Source: Candidatus Poribacteria bacterium (GTDB lineage: Bacteria; Poribacteria; WGA-4E; WGA-3G). Taken from it: a DNA stretch of 34,836 bases. This document shows, piece by piece, positions 1-7,580 of this stretch. The notes beneath the pieces were generated by a model. The model did no database searches, had not been told where the DNA came from, and was given only the letters and a program-made list of their open reading frames with translations. The DNA lies in assembly GCA_003635195.1 (NCBI GenBank), contig PYIY01000070.1, positions 1 to 34,836 on the forward strand, read 5' to 3'. The translations under genes were made by a program, and so were the position numbers. Within the stretch, counting starts at the first letter, position 1. The number at the start of each line of letters is the position of its first letter.

Positions 1-2
1 AA

Positions 3-371
3 CGGTATTTTACGGTTGAAGAAGCCAACGCATGTATTCCAGATTTAGTTGATGAGATTTCACAGTTGAGAGCCATAAGAAACCTGCTCACAGGACTCCA
101 TGCAGAAATCACGCCACTCTTGGAGGTGGTCTCTTCTAACGGCGGCAGTAAGCATACTCCCGCGCTCCTTAAAGCATCTGCCGACTTTAAGGAAATTTTG
201 GAACGGATTGCGGCGCGCGGCTGCCATCTGAAAGGGCTTGACCCCGGATTGGTCGATTTCCCACACCTCCGTGAGGGTAGGGAGGTCTATCTCTGTTGGC
301 GGATCAATGAAAATAAGATCCGCTACTGGCACGAAATTGAGGACGGGTTTGATGGACGACAGCGGTTATAA
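3..371 (+). CDS. DUF2203 family protein, 5' end missing
   Basis: The reading frame is open from base 3, so the gene starts before the window; 122 codons plus stop are visible. The N-terminal residues FTVEEANACIPDL and the C-terminal GLVDFPHLREGREVYLCW, followed by YWHEIEDGFDGRQ, match the conserved start and end of DUF2203, a small soluble family of unknown function. Little of the N-terminus is missing, because the EEAN motif normally lies within the first ten residues. A TTG at 66 is only an internal codon. The gene converges on thiD, and a palindromic repeat fills the gap. Family membership is fairly sure; no function can be given. Confidence 0.85.
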   Translation, partial: RYFTVEEANACIPDLVDEISQLRAIRNLLTGLHAEITPLLEVVSSNGGSKHTPALLKASADFKEILERIAARGCHLKGLDPGLVDFPHLREGREVYLCWRINENKIRYWHEIEDGFDGRQRL

Positions 372-383
372 TTAGTTCCGCTT

Positions 384-500
384 TTTAAACCCCCTAAAGA
401 ATCAACGGTATGAATGCCTTACGGGCATTCCCTGCCCCTTATCAGAGAGACTTGAAGACAGGTAAACCCCCTAAATCCCCCTTATCAGGGGGACTTTAAG
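384..500. repeat. Interspersed palindromic repeat, double copy between DUF2203 and thiD
   Basis: A complete copy lies at 467-500, with core TCCCCCTTATCAGGGGGA that can fold as a 6-bp stem with a TTATCA loop. A second, degenerate copy occupies about 388-457; its CCCCCTAAA half and its CCCCTTATCAGAGAGACTT half are separated by an extra hairpin (GAATGCC 412-418 / GGCATTC 424-430). The same unit recurs at about 12366, 12407 and 29634 in this window. The last bases of the repeat (CTTTAAG) contain the thiD stop codon. It sits between two convergent genes and could also help end transcription. Confidence 0.8.
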
Positions 501-1281
501 GGAAATTAAAAAAATGGTTGGTTGGACCGTGCCCGTGCCCGATGTCTAAGGCATTCTGAATAGCACCTGTAATATACGCTTTCGCTGTCTTGACAGCATC
601 TATTAAATTTTTGCCGTGTGCGAGTTGTGTCGCAATCGCTGCCGAGTAGGTGCAGCCTGTGCCGTGCGTGTTTTCTGTCTCGACGCGTTCTGCCTGAAAA
701 AAAGTCCATTCGTCGTTGCAATAAAGGACATCGGTTGCGTCATCTCCGATAAGGTGTCCACCCTTGACGAGAACGGCGTGACAGCCGAGTTCAGCGATTG
801 TTTTTGCAGCATTTTTTGCGTCATCTACGTTTCGGATGTCCTGTTGGGCGAGCAACTCTGCCTCGTAGACGTTAGGTGTAATGACTGTCGCAAGTGGAAT
901 CAACACAGTTTTGAGGCTATCTACTGCTTCTTCTTTTAACAGCGGGAATTTGCTCTTAGAGATCATTACAGGATCTACGACGATGGCTGGTGGTGTATAT
1001 TCCCTTAACTTCGCTGCGACTGCCTCGACAATCGTTGATGCGGACAGCATCCCTGTCTTGACGCTTGCCACCTCGAAATCGGTGAAAACAGCGTCCAGCT
1101 GCGCTTCAATCAGCGAAATCGGTAAATCAAATGCGTCTGTCACTGCGACTGTATTCTGTGCTGTAACGGAGGTAATCGCGGACATAGCAAAACCACCATT
1201 TGCCGAAATTGCCTTGATATCCGCCTGTATACCTGCCCCACCGCCTGAATCTGAGCCTGCAATTGTTAGAATCTGTTTCAT
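496..1281 (-). CDS. thiD: Hydroxymethylpyrimidine/phosphomethylpyrimidine kinase
   Basis: This 261-residue ribokinase-fold enzyme phosphorylates HMP and then HMP-P to HMP-PP, the pyrimidine precursor of thiamine. Family signs are the N-terminal [18 protein letters not shown] (residues 6-23), [11 protein letters not shown] near the middle, and the C-terminal anion-hole segment [12 protein letters not shown], whose small-residue loop binds ATP phosphates. The length is normal for ThiD. It starts 12 bases after the thiE stop with the ATG at 1281 and no clear Shine-Dalgarno sequence, so translational coupling to thiE is likely. The stop codon falls inside the palindromic repeat. No fused domain (ThiN, ThiE or TenA) is present. 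Confidence 0.95.
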   Translation of the reverse strand: MKQILTIAGSDSGGGAGIQADIKAISANGGFAMSAITSVTAQNTVAVTDAFDLPISLIEAQLDAVFTDFEVASVKTGMLSASTIVEAVAAKLREYTPPAIVVDPVMISKSKFPLLKEEAVDSLKTVLIPLATVITPNVYEAELLAQQDIRNVDDAKNAAKTIAELGCHAVLVKGGHLIGDDATDVLYCNDEWTFFQAERVETENTHGTGCTYSAAIATQLAHGKNLIDAVKTAKAYITGAIQNALDIGHGHGPTNHFFNFP

Positions 1282-1293
1282 TTTTTTAGGTTA

Positions 1294-1920
1294 TTATAGT
1301 AAAGCATTGTTAAAAAAATTGAGATAGCGTTTCGCTTGTTTTCCTGCGTTTTTAGGAGACATAATACCCGACATCACAGCAACACCGAAAGCACCGGCAG
1401 CTAAGCACTCAGAAACCCTTGCTGGTGTAATTCCACCTAACGCGAAGACAGGTAGTTTAACAGTTTCTGCTACCTCTGCAAGGCATGCTACACCGACCGC
1501 TGGTCCGTATCCGGGTTTGCTTGCCGTCCGATAGATAGGACTATAGGTTACGAAATCCGCGCCTTCTGCCTCCCGTTTTTGTGCTGCATCAAGACTGTGT
1601 ACGGAGCAACCCACATAGAGGTTTTCATCTGTTTGCGCTTTGATTGTATCTACCGGTTCTGCATTCGCTGGGAGATGAATCCCGGCTGCCTCCACTTCAA
1701 GGGCAACCCGCGCGTTGGTGTTGATGAAAAGTTTCGCCTCGTAATTTCGACACAACTCGGCGATCGGTTGTGCTAATTGCATCAACTCGGTATCGTTTAA
1801 ATCCTTTTCGCGTAATTGGATGGCGGTGACTCCGGCATCTAACAATTCCGAAATGACATCGACCAGCGGGGTAGGTGCGCATCGGTGTCTGTCGGTAATG
1901 GCATACAACCTAAAACCCAC
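1294..1920 (-). CDS. thiE: Thiamine-phosphate synthase
   Basis: This 208-residue TIM-barrel protein joins HMP-PP (the ThiD product) to the thiazole phosphate to give thiamine phosphate. Visible family motifs are LYAITDRH at the N-terminus, [10 protein letters not shown] (the pyrophosphate-binding region), [37 protein letters not shown] and the phosphate loop PVFALGGI followed by GVAVMSGI. The chosen start is GTG at 1920, with AAAGGAAAATTAAAAA upstream on the coding strand; the protein begins right at the first strand, as family members do. It forms a two-gene operon with thiD. No TPP riboswitch was recognised upstream. Confidence 0.93.
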   Translation of the reverse strand: MGFRLYAITDRHRCAPTPLVDVISELLDAGVTAIQLREKDLNDTELMQLAQPIAELCRNYEAKLFINTNARVALEVEAAGIHLPANAEPVDTIKAQTDENLYVGCSVHSLDAAQKREAEGADFVTYSPIYRTASKPGYGPAVGVACLAEVAETVKLPVFALGGITPARVSECLAAGAFGVAVMSGIMSPKNAGKQAKRYLNFFNNALL

Positions 1921-2069
1921 TTTTTAATTTTCCTTTTTTTAATTTTCCTTGCGGTTCGGTTAGGCAGGTTTAGACATTTATGTGCCTTTCCGTAGATCTG
2001 AAGAAACACCCCAGCAAAAAACCCCTCCATTTCATTACGGGCTACAGTTTTTGAAAGTCTGGTAAAGTT

Positions 2070-2152
2070 TCAAAGTGTTCTAAAGTTTGAAAGGGCTTCC
2101 CAAAGTTATGAAACACCAAGGGTTTCCCTCTTTCAACTTTAGCTCACTTTAG
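2070..2152. terminator. Imperfect inverted repeat after rsmB
   Basis: Arms at 2070-2094 and 2126-2152 pair imperfectly over about 24 bases; the arms carry CTAAAGTT-type words, with one-base bulges. The structure starts 16 bases beyond the rsmB stop and lies before thiE. It could be a terminator for rsmB or a lineage repeat. No clear T-tract follows, so the terminator call is tentative. The rest of 1921-2167 holds no gene that I can see; it has a GGTTCGGTTAGG fragment at about 1953. Confidence 0.4.
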
Positions 2153-2167
2153 CACACTTCACGACTT

Positions 2168-3541
2168 CTAAACTTCTTTTCGGAGGCGTGCGGCGAACGC
2201 GCCATCAACGCCGTGTTGATGTGGAGATGTCTGGACGAAGCCTTGCGCGGTTATTACACTTGGTGGCACATCGGGCAGAAAATCTTTAGCATTTTCTACT
2301 GTCCACATCGGGTAATCCGCTAAAAACCGCTGGACGACTTCCTCGTTTTCGATCGGTTCTATGCTACAGGTGCTGTAGACGAGGATGCCGCCGGGTTTGA
2401 TATATTGCGCTGCATTTTTCAACAGGCAGTATTGCATTTCACTGAGGGCACGCACCTGTTCAAGCGTTTTATTCCATCGGATGTCAGGGTGCCGCCGGAG
2501 TGTTCCGAAGCCTGAACAGGGTGCGTCAATTAGCACGGCATCCGCAGTTTTCACAAAACTGAGGTCGGCTTTTGTCGCGTCCAACACGCGGGTTTCGACG
2601 TTCCGTGCCCCAACACGTCGGCAGTTTTTTTCTAATAAGGCGATTTTTTCGGTTGAAACATCCACGGCGACAATTTTTCCAGCATCGCCCATAAGATGTG
2701 CGAGATGTGTTGTTTTACCTCCGGGTGCAGCGCATAGATCTACGATGAATTCGGCGTTCTCCGGTGAGAGCAGGTACGCCACTAACATTGCGCTTTCATC
2801 TTGGACATAGATGTCCACTCGGTTGAGGATGTCCTTTAATGTCCCTGCATCCGGAGCGTCAAAAGCGGTGATAGCCCGATTTTCAAGGACCACGCCATCG
2901 GGTACTATTTTGGAGGCAGTCGCAGCGATGCCGATCGCTGCTAACGATTGGCAAACTTCTTCACGTTTTGTCAGGCGGGTATTCACACGGAGTGCAAGCG
3001 GTGCGATCTGGTTACTTGCACGGCAAAACGCTAACGTCCACGTAACGCCGCGCGTCTGAAGCCACCGTTTTACCAACCACGTCGGATAGGATAGTGAAAG
3101 TGCTATATGTTCGATAGGGTTCGCATCCAGCAGTGGATAGGTGAGTGTCGCGCCTTTGCGCTGCACGGAACGGAGGACTGCGTTGATAAAGCCTGCGGTT
3201 TTCCGTCCGCTATTGCGGCGGTGGGAAGTCGCGAGTTGGACGGTTTCAAAAATAGCGGCGTGTGCGGGTATGCCGTCAAGATGTAGCAGCTGAAACGCGC
3301 CGAGTCGTAGGATATTACGATGGCGCGCGTCCAATTGAAATCGTGGGTTGATAAACTGATCCAGTACCCAATCTAACTGTTTCTGCCAGCGGATAACGCC
3401 GTAGACGAGTCCGTTGATGAAGCGGCGTTCGCGACCGTTAACAGTGTACTTTCTGAATGCACTATCAACAACAGAGGCTATTGATGCGCTGCTGTGTGAG
3501 AGCGTTAGCAAGCACTCTAAGGCGACTTTGCGGGCGTTCAT
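2168..3541 (-). CDS. rsmB: 16S rRNA (cytosine-967-C5)-methyltransferase
   Basis: This is a 457-residue protein with an N-terminal NusB-like RNA-binding domain (about residues 1-135) and a C-terminal SAM-dependent Fmu/Sun methyltransferase domain. Motifs are LCAAPGGKT (269-277, SAM binding), DAPCSG (339-344, with the release Cys342), RRHPDIRW (349-356) and STCS (390-393, catalytic Cys392). Both conserved cysteines of the RNA m5C methyltransferases are present, so it should be active; it modifies C967 of 16S rRNA in E. coli. The length matches the family. The ATG at 3541 has no obvious Shine-Dalgarno sequence, and its leader is an exact tandem duplication. RsmB is the best match over other RsmB/F relatives because of the NusB domain. 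Confidence 0.93.
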   Translation of the reverse strand: MNARKVALECLLTLSHSSASIASVVDSAFRKYTVNGRERRFINGLVYGVIRWQKQLDWVLDQFINPRFQLDARHRNILRLGAFQLLHLDGIPAHAAIFETVQLATSHRRNSGRKTAGFINAVLRSVQRKGATLTYPLLDANPIEHIALSLSYPTWLVKRWLQTRGVTWTLAFCRASNQIAPLALRVNTRLTKREEVCQSLAAIGIAATASKIVPDGVVLENRAITAFDAPDAGTLKDILNRVDIYVQDESAMLVAYLLSPENAEFIVDLCAAPGGKTTHLAHLMGDAGKIVAVDVSTEKIALLEKNCRRVGARNVETRVLDATKADLSFVKTADAVLIDAPCSGFGTLRRHPDIRWNKTLEQVRALSEMQYCLLKNAAQYIKPGGILVYSTCSIEPIENEEVVQRFLADYPMWTVENAKDFLPDVPPSVITAQGFVQTSPHQHGVDGAFAARLRKEV

Positions 3542-3619
3542 ATTTTTATTTTTCGCAAGGCGTGTAATAACATGAAACGTATTTTTATTTTTCGCAAGGC
3601 GTGTAATAACATGAAACGT
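3542..3619. repeat. Perfect 39-bp tandem duplication upstream of rsmB
   Basis: Bases 3542-3580 and 3581-3619 are identical. The duplication abuts the rsmB start codon, so on the minus strand the whole 39-base leader (TTGCGAAAAATAAAAAT next to the ATG) is present twice. A perfect copy in noncoding sequence suggests a recent slippage event or an assembly artefact. Confidence 0.9.
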
Positions 3620-3693
3620 TTAAAAGTATCCCTCGCCTCAGAACCGTCTGCCGCCGTTGTTGCAGACTTGTCTTCTTGGATAAAGCACGGAAA

Positions 3694-3966
3694 TTATGCT
3701 GCTTCCGCAGCGATCGCGTTCAATTTGCGGGTGAGTCGAGACTTTTGGCGATTTGCTGTCCCTTTTTTGATGACACCTTTACTCGCAGCTCTATCCAAGA
3801 GGCTTGTTACGGTTTTGCACAACTCTTGTGCGGTTTGAACGTTGCCTTCCTCAAGTGCGGTTTCTGTCTGTTTGAGTACTGTTCGCAGTGTTGCTTTGCG
3901 GTGGCGGTTGCGTATCTGCTTCGCCTTGTCCGCGCGTGCGTGTTTTTTTGCAGATTGTCGATGCAA
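3694..3966 (-). CDS. rpsT: 30S ribosomal protein S20, UUG start
   Basis: This 90-residue, very basic three-helix protein binds 16S rRNA during 30S assembly. It has the S20 pattern: SAKKHARADKAKQIRNRHRK near the N-terminus, an acidic middle (ALEEGN), DRAASKGVIKK and a C-terminal NRQKSRLTRKLN segment. The start is TTG at 3966, because AAAAGGAG lies 8 bases upstream and no ATG is suitably placed. From general knowledge, E. coli rpsT also starts with UUG and is regulated translationally. A good sigma-70-like promoter lies about 76-104 bases upstream, and a small hairpin (3995-4009) lies in the leader. It is transcribed alone or into rsmB. Confidence 0.92.
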   Translation of the reverse strand: MHRQSAKKHARADKAKQIRNRHRKATLRTVLKQTETALEEGNVQTAQELCKTVTSLLDRAASKGVIKKGTANRQKSRLTRKLNAIAAEAA

Positions 3967-3994
3967 AACGTATACTCCTTTTGTGAATTTGTCC

Positions 3995-4009
3995 CTTCAA
4001 TCGTTGAAG
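3995..4009 (-). promoter_or_regulatory. Small hairpin in the rpsT leader
   Basis: CTTCAA (3995-4000) and TTGAAG (4004-4009) form a 6-bp stem with a 3-base loop in the rpsT 5' leader, about 12 bases from the Shine-Dalgarno sequence. It could contribute to S20 autoregulation, but this is inference and the stem is short and A/T-rich. Confidence 0.3.
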
Positions 4010-4041
4010 TGTTGAATACCTTTTTTGAATACGCGTACTTA

Positions 4042-4070
4042 ATGATACCACAAAATATCGGGTTTGTCCA
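4042..4070 (-). promoter_or_regulatory. Predicted sigma-70-type promoter of rpsT
   Basis: On the minus strand, TGGACA (4070-4065) and TATCAT (4047-4042) are separated by 17 bases; each differs from consensus at one position. The predicted transcript would start near 4035 and have a leader of about 70 bases before the rpsT TTG codon. The position directly upstream of rpsT and past the stop of the preceding gene supports it. Confidence 0.6.
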
Positions 4071-4099
4071 TATTTTTTGTATAGCGGATGCTGCCGACT

Positions 4100-4702
4100 T
4101 CACCGTGCCTTCGGCAGTATCCATCTTTTCGCTTCTGCCGATTTTACTAAATCGCGCACGGTCAATGACGTATCAGAGCCGCTGTTGTCAAATTTTTCTT
4201 TGTCAAATATCCAGTAGTAGAACATAACATATATCTCAAATGGGTTACATCCCTCCGTACCGAAATATTCCGAAGCGTCAATCTCACACACATTTTGGAT
4301 CTCGAATTCTCTACAAAACGCCTCAAGGAGTTCATAACCGTCGTCACCGGCTATCCCTAAGTCGTCCGCCAACAGCGTCCCTGGTTTGAGTTTTTCCTCT
4401 GATGTAGACCAGAATTCTGCTACGAAAGTTTTGACGCGAGCGTAAAGTTCAGGGTTTAGTTCTTCTTGAGGCTCTTCTTCTATCAGGGAACTCCCACAGC
4501 GTGGACATCTGAGAGCGTTTTTTTTGATTGCTTTTGAACAGTGAGGGCATTCCATTAACGAGAAAAGTGCGTAGAAAAGCCGAGTCGCCACATACAAACC
4601 AGCAGAAATGATCACGAACAAGGCCCAAAGAATAAAAGTAACACCGAAAAACAGAAGCAACACACCGAAAACAACAAGAAGAACAGACTTAACAAATTCC
4701 AT
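4100..4702 (-). CDS. Membrane protein with zinc ribbon and DUF1493-like domain
   Basis: This 200-residue protein has three parts. Residues 5-45 are strongly hydrophobic and form one or two membrane segments. Residues 52-69 are a zinc ribbon with two CPxC pairs (CPHC at 52-55, CPRC at 66-69). Residues 85-195 resemble DUF1493, an acyl-carrier-protein-like fold: LLADDLGIAGDDGYELLEAF, a YFG element, then LTVRDLVKSAEAKRWI at the end. The serine that carries phosphopantetheine in true ACPs is replaced by aspartate (GDDG, 119-122), so it is probably not a carrier. The ATG at 4702 is the start. Function is unknown; a membrane-tethered adaptor role is a guess. The DUF1493 match is from memory of the pattern. 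Confidence 0.7.
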   Translation of the reverse strand: MEFVKSVLLVVFGVLLLFFGVTFILWALFVIISAGLYVATRLFYALFSLMECPHCSKAIKKNALRCPRCGSSLIEEEPQEELNPELYARVKTFVAEFWSTSEEKLKPGTLLADDLGIAGDDGYELLEAFCREFEIQNVCEIDASEYFGTEGCNPFEIYVMFYYWIFDKEKFDNSGSDTSLTVRDLVKSAEAKRWILPKAR

Positions 4703-4748
4703 TTATATCTCTACTCGATTATTTGTGCTGGTTTGTGTCGGCTTATCT

Positions 4749-5912
4749 CTATTGCTCTTTAAGCAAACGTTTCACCTCAGCCTTGTAGGACGTGTTAGGG
4801 TAGTGCTTCAGGAGCCGCGTAAATGCCAATCGTGCGGCGGCTTTATTTCCTAGCTCCAGATACGCTTTACCCAGCCCATATAAAACCTCAGTTCCAACAT
4901 AGGGCCATCCGTTCTGTAGGTAGGTTTTAATGAGTTCTTCAAGTTGAACAAATATCCGTTGTGCGGCGGCTTCCTCGCCGAGTTGGAGATATGCTCTCCC
5001 GAGTCCATATAAAACTTCTTTCCTAACATAAGGATACCAAGGATGTGGATAGGTCTTAATAAGTGCCTCGAGCTGCGTAAACGCCAATCGTGCGGCGGCT
5101 TCCTCGCCGAGTTCAAGATACGCTTTACCAAACGCATACAAAACCTCATCGCCGGTATGAGGGTGATTTTCCTCCGGATCGGTATAAAAGAGTGCCTCAC
5201 GCATGGTAAACACCCGTCGTGCGGCGGTTTCATCTCCCAACTCCAGATACGCTTTACCCAGCGCATATAAGATATCCGTTCCAATGGTTGGGGGCCACCC
5301 ATCATCCTGCAGAAAAGCATCAATTTGCGAATCCAGTTGCCTAAATGCTTGCCGTGCTGCTGTTTCATCATCCAGTCCGAGATATGCTTTACCGAGCGCG
5401 TATGAGCTGTCCCACATCAGGCGAGCACTTTCTCCATACTGTTTTGAACGTGGGACGGATATTGACTTAAATTTGGCACTGGCTTCCTCGTACCGTCCCT
5501 GCTTGAAAAGAATGTACCCCCAAAGATAGAGGATATATGCTTGATGGTTCGGAAGTATCGCAGTTTGGTAACTTTCTCTGATCGCCGCCTCGGCTTTGGT
5601 ATAGAGGGGTGCGTCTCCTTCCGCTTCTGCCAATTTGGCGTAGCAAAAAGCGATCTGGTATTTGAGTAAAGCTGGAAATTTGACATCAATGATCTTGGTG
5701 GGGCGAGGACGAATTTTAAAGGCTTGTTCATACTTCTCAACTGCCGCGCTGTATTTACCAATATGTTTTAAGTTGTTCGCTTCACTGTACAGTTCCACGT
5801 ACACATTCGGCAGCGTGTTCGGCATAGACGGAAAAAGACAGCCACACCCGAGCATCCCCAGCGTGAGAACACCAACAATACACCTATTGAATACTTTTAT
5901 CAGAACGGACAT
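4749..5912 (-). CDS. TPR-repeat lipoprotein
   Basis: A 387-residue protein whose leader ends in a lipobox (LGMLGC, acylated Cys at about residue 23), so it should be a lipid-anchored periplasmic or outer-membrane protein. Tetratricopeptide-like helix pairs follow. From about residue 165 there are five near-identical units of about 44 residues, each containing a version of YALGKAYLELGDETAAR; at the DNA level these are about 130-base repeats across 4835-5410. The ATG at 5912 has GGAGG 6 bases upstream. Such proteins usually scaffold envelope complexes; no partner is evident. The leader is nearly the same as that of the lipoprotein at 8297-8851. It heads a minus-strand block of lineage-specific genes. 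Confidence 0.85.
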   Translation of the reverse strand: MSVLIKVFNRCIVGVLTLGMLGCGCLFPSMPNTLPNVYVELYSEANNLKHIGKYSAAVEKYEQAFKIRPRPTKIIDVKFPALLKYQIAFCYAKLAEAEGDAPLYTKAEAAIRESYQTAILPNHQAYILYLWGYILFKQGRYEEASAKFKSISVPRSKQYGESARLMWDSSYALGKAYLGLDDETAARQAFRQLDSQIDAFLQDDGWPPTIGTDILYALGKAYLELGDETAARRVFTMREALFYTDPEENHPHTGDEVLYAFGKAYLELGEEAAARLAFTQLEALIKTYPHPWYPYVRKEVLYGLGRAYLQLGEEAAAQRIFVQLEELIKTYLQNGWPYVGTEVLYGLGKAYLELGNKAAARLAFTRLLKHYPNTSYKAEVKRLLKEQ

Positions 5913-6007
5913 AAAAACCTCCGATCCAGGACGCTCCGATCAAACATACCTATTCCGCGCCTGTTCGCGCGCCGAGCGAAAATGCCGATGACTTCTTGGA
6001 ATCCACG

Positions 6008-6664
6008 CTAATAGAGTCTTAGATAATATGAGTTCTTATTGAAGGAGATAAACTCTTCAGGGAGATATTCCAATCGCTCAGGAATACCTTTCTCATTCAA
6101 ACGCATAATAAACGCCAGGATTCCTGGGTTTCTTGCAGAATTATACTCATCTATCCAGACGCTATATAGGTCTTCAGGTTCAAGAGGGACGGCTTTCACT
6201 TCTTCTCGGTAGCCCGGTGGTACTTCCCCGTAAGTGAGAGAAGACACGGGCGGCTTCGGATGCCACCCGAAGAGACAATTCATGTAATAGTAGGGGAGAA
6301 AATTAGAAGATTTGTGTTCGAGTTTCCAAACCGTTTGCCAAGCGTCGTTTGGCATTTCCTGTTCCCAAAGGATTTTCCAAGTACCTTGTCGTATGTTCAA
6401 CGCCGATCCTTTTTTGAGTTCGGGGAAACGTTTCGCCTTCCGAACTGTAATCGTTTCAATGTCCAAGCGTCCTCGAAAATATGGATCCGCGGACATATAA
6501 AACGTCGGCTGCCTCACTTCTGACCCCGCATCGATGTTGACATGCCCAAAGCCGGGGTGACAGCCGGTGGACACCGAAAAGCAGCTGATGAGAATGCTAA
6601 CGAGTGCAATACGGATACAGATTTTGTCTTTCATCTTTCTCGCTATGGATATCAGGTTTTTCAT
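6008..6664 (-). CDS. Hypothetical lipoprotein
   Basis: No family is recognised. I chose the ATG at 6664 (218 residues) because GGAG lies 9 bases upstream; a TTG at 6679 would add five residues and overlap that site. The N-terminus is basic (residues 1-15), followed by a hydrophobic stretch ending in SVSTGC, a plausible lipobox, so the mature protein would be lipid-anchored. The rest is soluble, rich in Tyr, Trp and Pro, with no cysteine cluster or known catalytic motif. It lies between the TPR lipoprotein and the tandem paralogue pair on the same strand. Coding is well supported by its length and leader; the role is unknown. Confidence 0.7.
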   Translation of the reverse strand: MKNLISIARKMKDKICIRIALVSILISCFSVSTGCHPGFGHVNIDAGSEVRQPTFYMSADPYFRGRLDIETITVRKAKRFPELKKGSALNIRQGTWKILWEQEMPNDAWQTVWKLEHKSSNFLPYYYMNCLFGWHPKPPVSSLTYGEVPPGYREEVKAVPLEPEDLYSVWIDEYNSARNPGILAFIMRLNEKGIPERLEYLPEEFISFNKNSYYLRLY

Positions 6665-6720
6665 TTGAAAAGACTCCAAAATTTATTTTGCCATTGGGGT
6701 AAGTAAATCCGATCTATTTT

Positions 6721-7410
6721 CTATCGCCAAGCACACCAAACGCTATTAAAAAAGCCCATATCTGGGAACGAAGGGATAGGCAGTCTAAGATGTCCCTTCT
6801 CGCTCTCGTCCGGCTCCCGAAACCGAATTCTATGTGCACCCTCGAGTTGTTTCCAGTATGTTGCCTCCCAAGGTGCGATATAATCCCGCGCAACGGATTC
6901 TAAAACTATCGTCTCTGGGTTGTAATAACGCTGGGATTCAAAGTACTTTTCGAGCCAATCTTTATCTGCACAAATCATTTCCCATATTATATCTTCAGTG
7001 TCGTCTAAAAATCCAAACCCCGCGATGATGTATCTTTGCCAGTTTGGGGCAGCGAAGGCTTCCCATTGCGCCCCGCCTTCCTGCGTCAGTCCATAATATG
7101 TAATTTTTTGCTTATCTTCAGGGACACCGCCCCGGGCTTTGGATTCATCCAATGCGAGTTCGATTTGTTCAGCGGTAGAAATAAAATCTATCACCTCATC
7201 TGAAAATGGGAGGCGAGTTTCCGCATAAATCAGTCCTGAAGAGAGTAAGCGATAAAGGGTCTCAACGAGTGCGTCTCGCGTTAACCCGTGCCCTTTTTTA
7301 TTGAGGTGTAACTCAAGTTCACTATCGTCAATGAGACTGGAGATATCCCATTCGTGCTCGACGACAGTCTCAAGTAGCCAATACTCACCGCGTGTAAATC
7401 GTGGTTCCAT
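6721..7410 (-). CDS. Unknown-family protein, tandem paralogue A
   Basis: This 229-residue protein has no leader or membrane segment and should be cytoplasmic. It starts MEPRFTRGEYWLLETVVEHE and shares that start, the middle (YYGLTQEGGAQWEAFAAP) and WEATYWKQLEGAHRIRFR near the C-terminus with the next gene upstream (7581-8273). The N-terminal half, with HGLTRDALVETLYRLLSSGLIY and a later YGLTQEGGAQWE, resembles a winged-helix regulator by pattern only. The C-terminal third is rich in Trp and aromatic residues. It is likely co-transcribed with its paralogue. I do not recognise the family; a duplicated sensor or immunity-type protein is possible but unproven. Confidence 0.75.
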   Translation of the reverse strand: MEPRFTRGEYWLLETVVEHEWDISSLIDDSELELHLNKKGHGLTRDALVETLYRLLSSGLIYAETRLPFSDEVIDFISTAEQIELALDESKARGGVPEDKQKITYYGLTQEGGAQWEAFAAPNWQRYIIAGFGFLDDTEDIIWEMICADKDWLEKYFESQRYYNPETIVLESVARDYIAPWEATYWKQLEGAHRIRFREPDESEKGHLRLPIPSFPDMGFFNSVWCAWR

Positions 7411-7468
7411 GCTGTACTTCCTTGTAAAATTAATAGTAACCTTTGGAATTAATCGGATACTCTGTGCC

Positions 7469-7490
7469 GGTTCGGTTAGGAAACCGAACC
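7469..7490. repeat. 9-bp-stem palindrome between the paralogues
   Basis: GGTTCGGTT (7469-7477) and AACCGAACC (7482-7490) form a perfect 9-bp stem with an AGGA loop. It lies in the 170-base gap between the two paralogous genes. A related half, GGTTCGGTTAGG, occurs near 1953, so it is probably a dispersed palindromic repeat. No T-tract follows on either strand. Confidence 0.6.
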
Positions 7491-7580
7491 TACCAGGTGA
7501 TGAAAGTGTCTCATAAGTTCGGTTTTCAATCCATTTTGCTTATTTTTGACCTGGGTGGCAAGTAAATCCAACCCGTTTTT

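Noticed and set aside
1921..2167. TPP riboswitch upstream of thiE
   Set aside because: I looked for THI-box elements such as CTGAGA on the coding strand and found none in a suitable order.
3572..3838. 88-codon plus-strand frame starting in the tandem duplication
   Set aside because: It lies antisense to rpsT, has no family features and starts only because the duplicated leader holds an ATG.
4835..5410. Possible CRISPR-like array in the regular DNA repeats
   Set aside because: The 130-base period is in frame and encodes TPR units; the repeats are imperfect and there are no spacers or cas genes.
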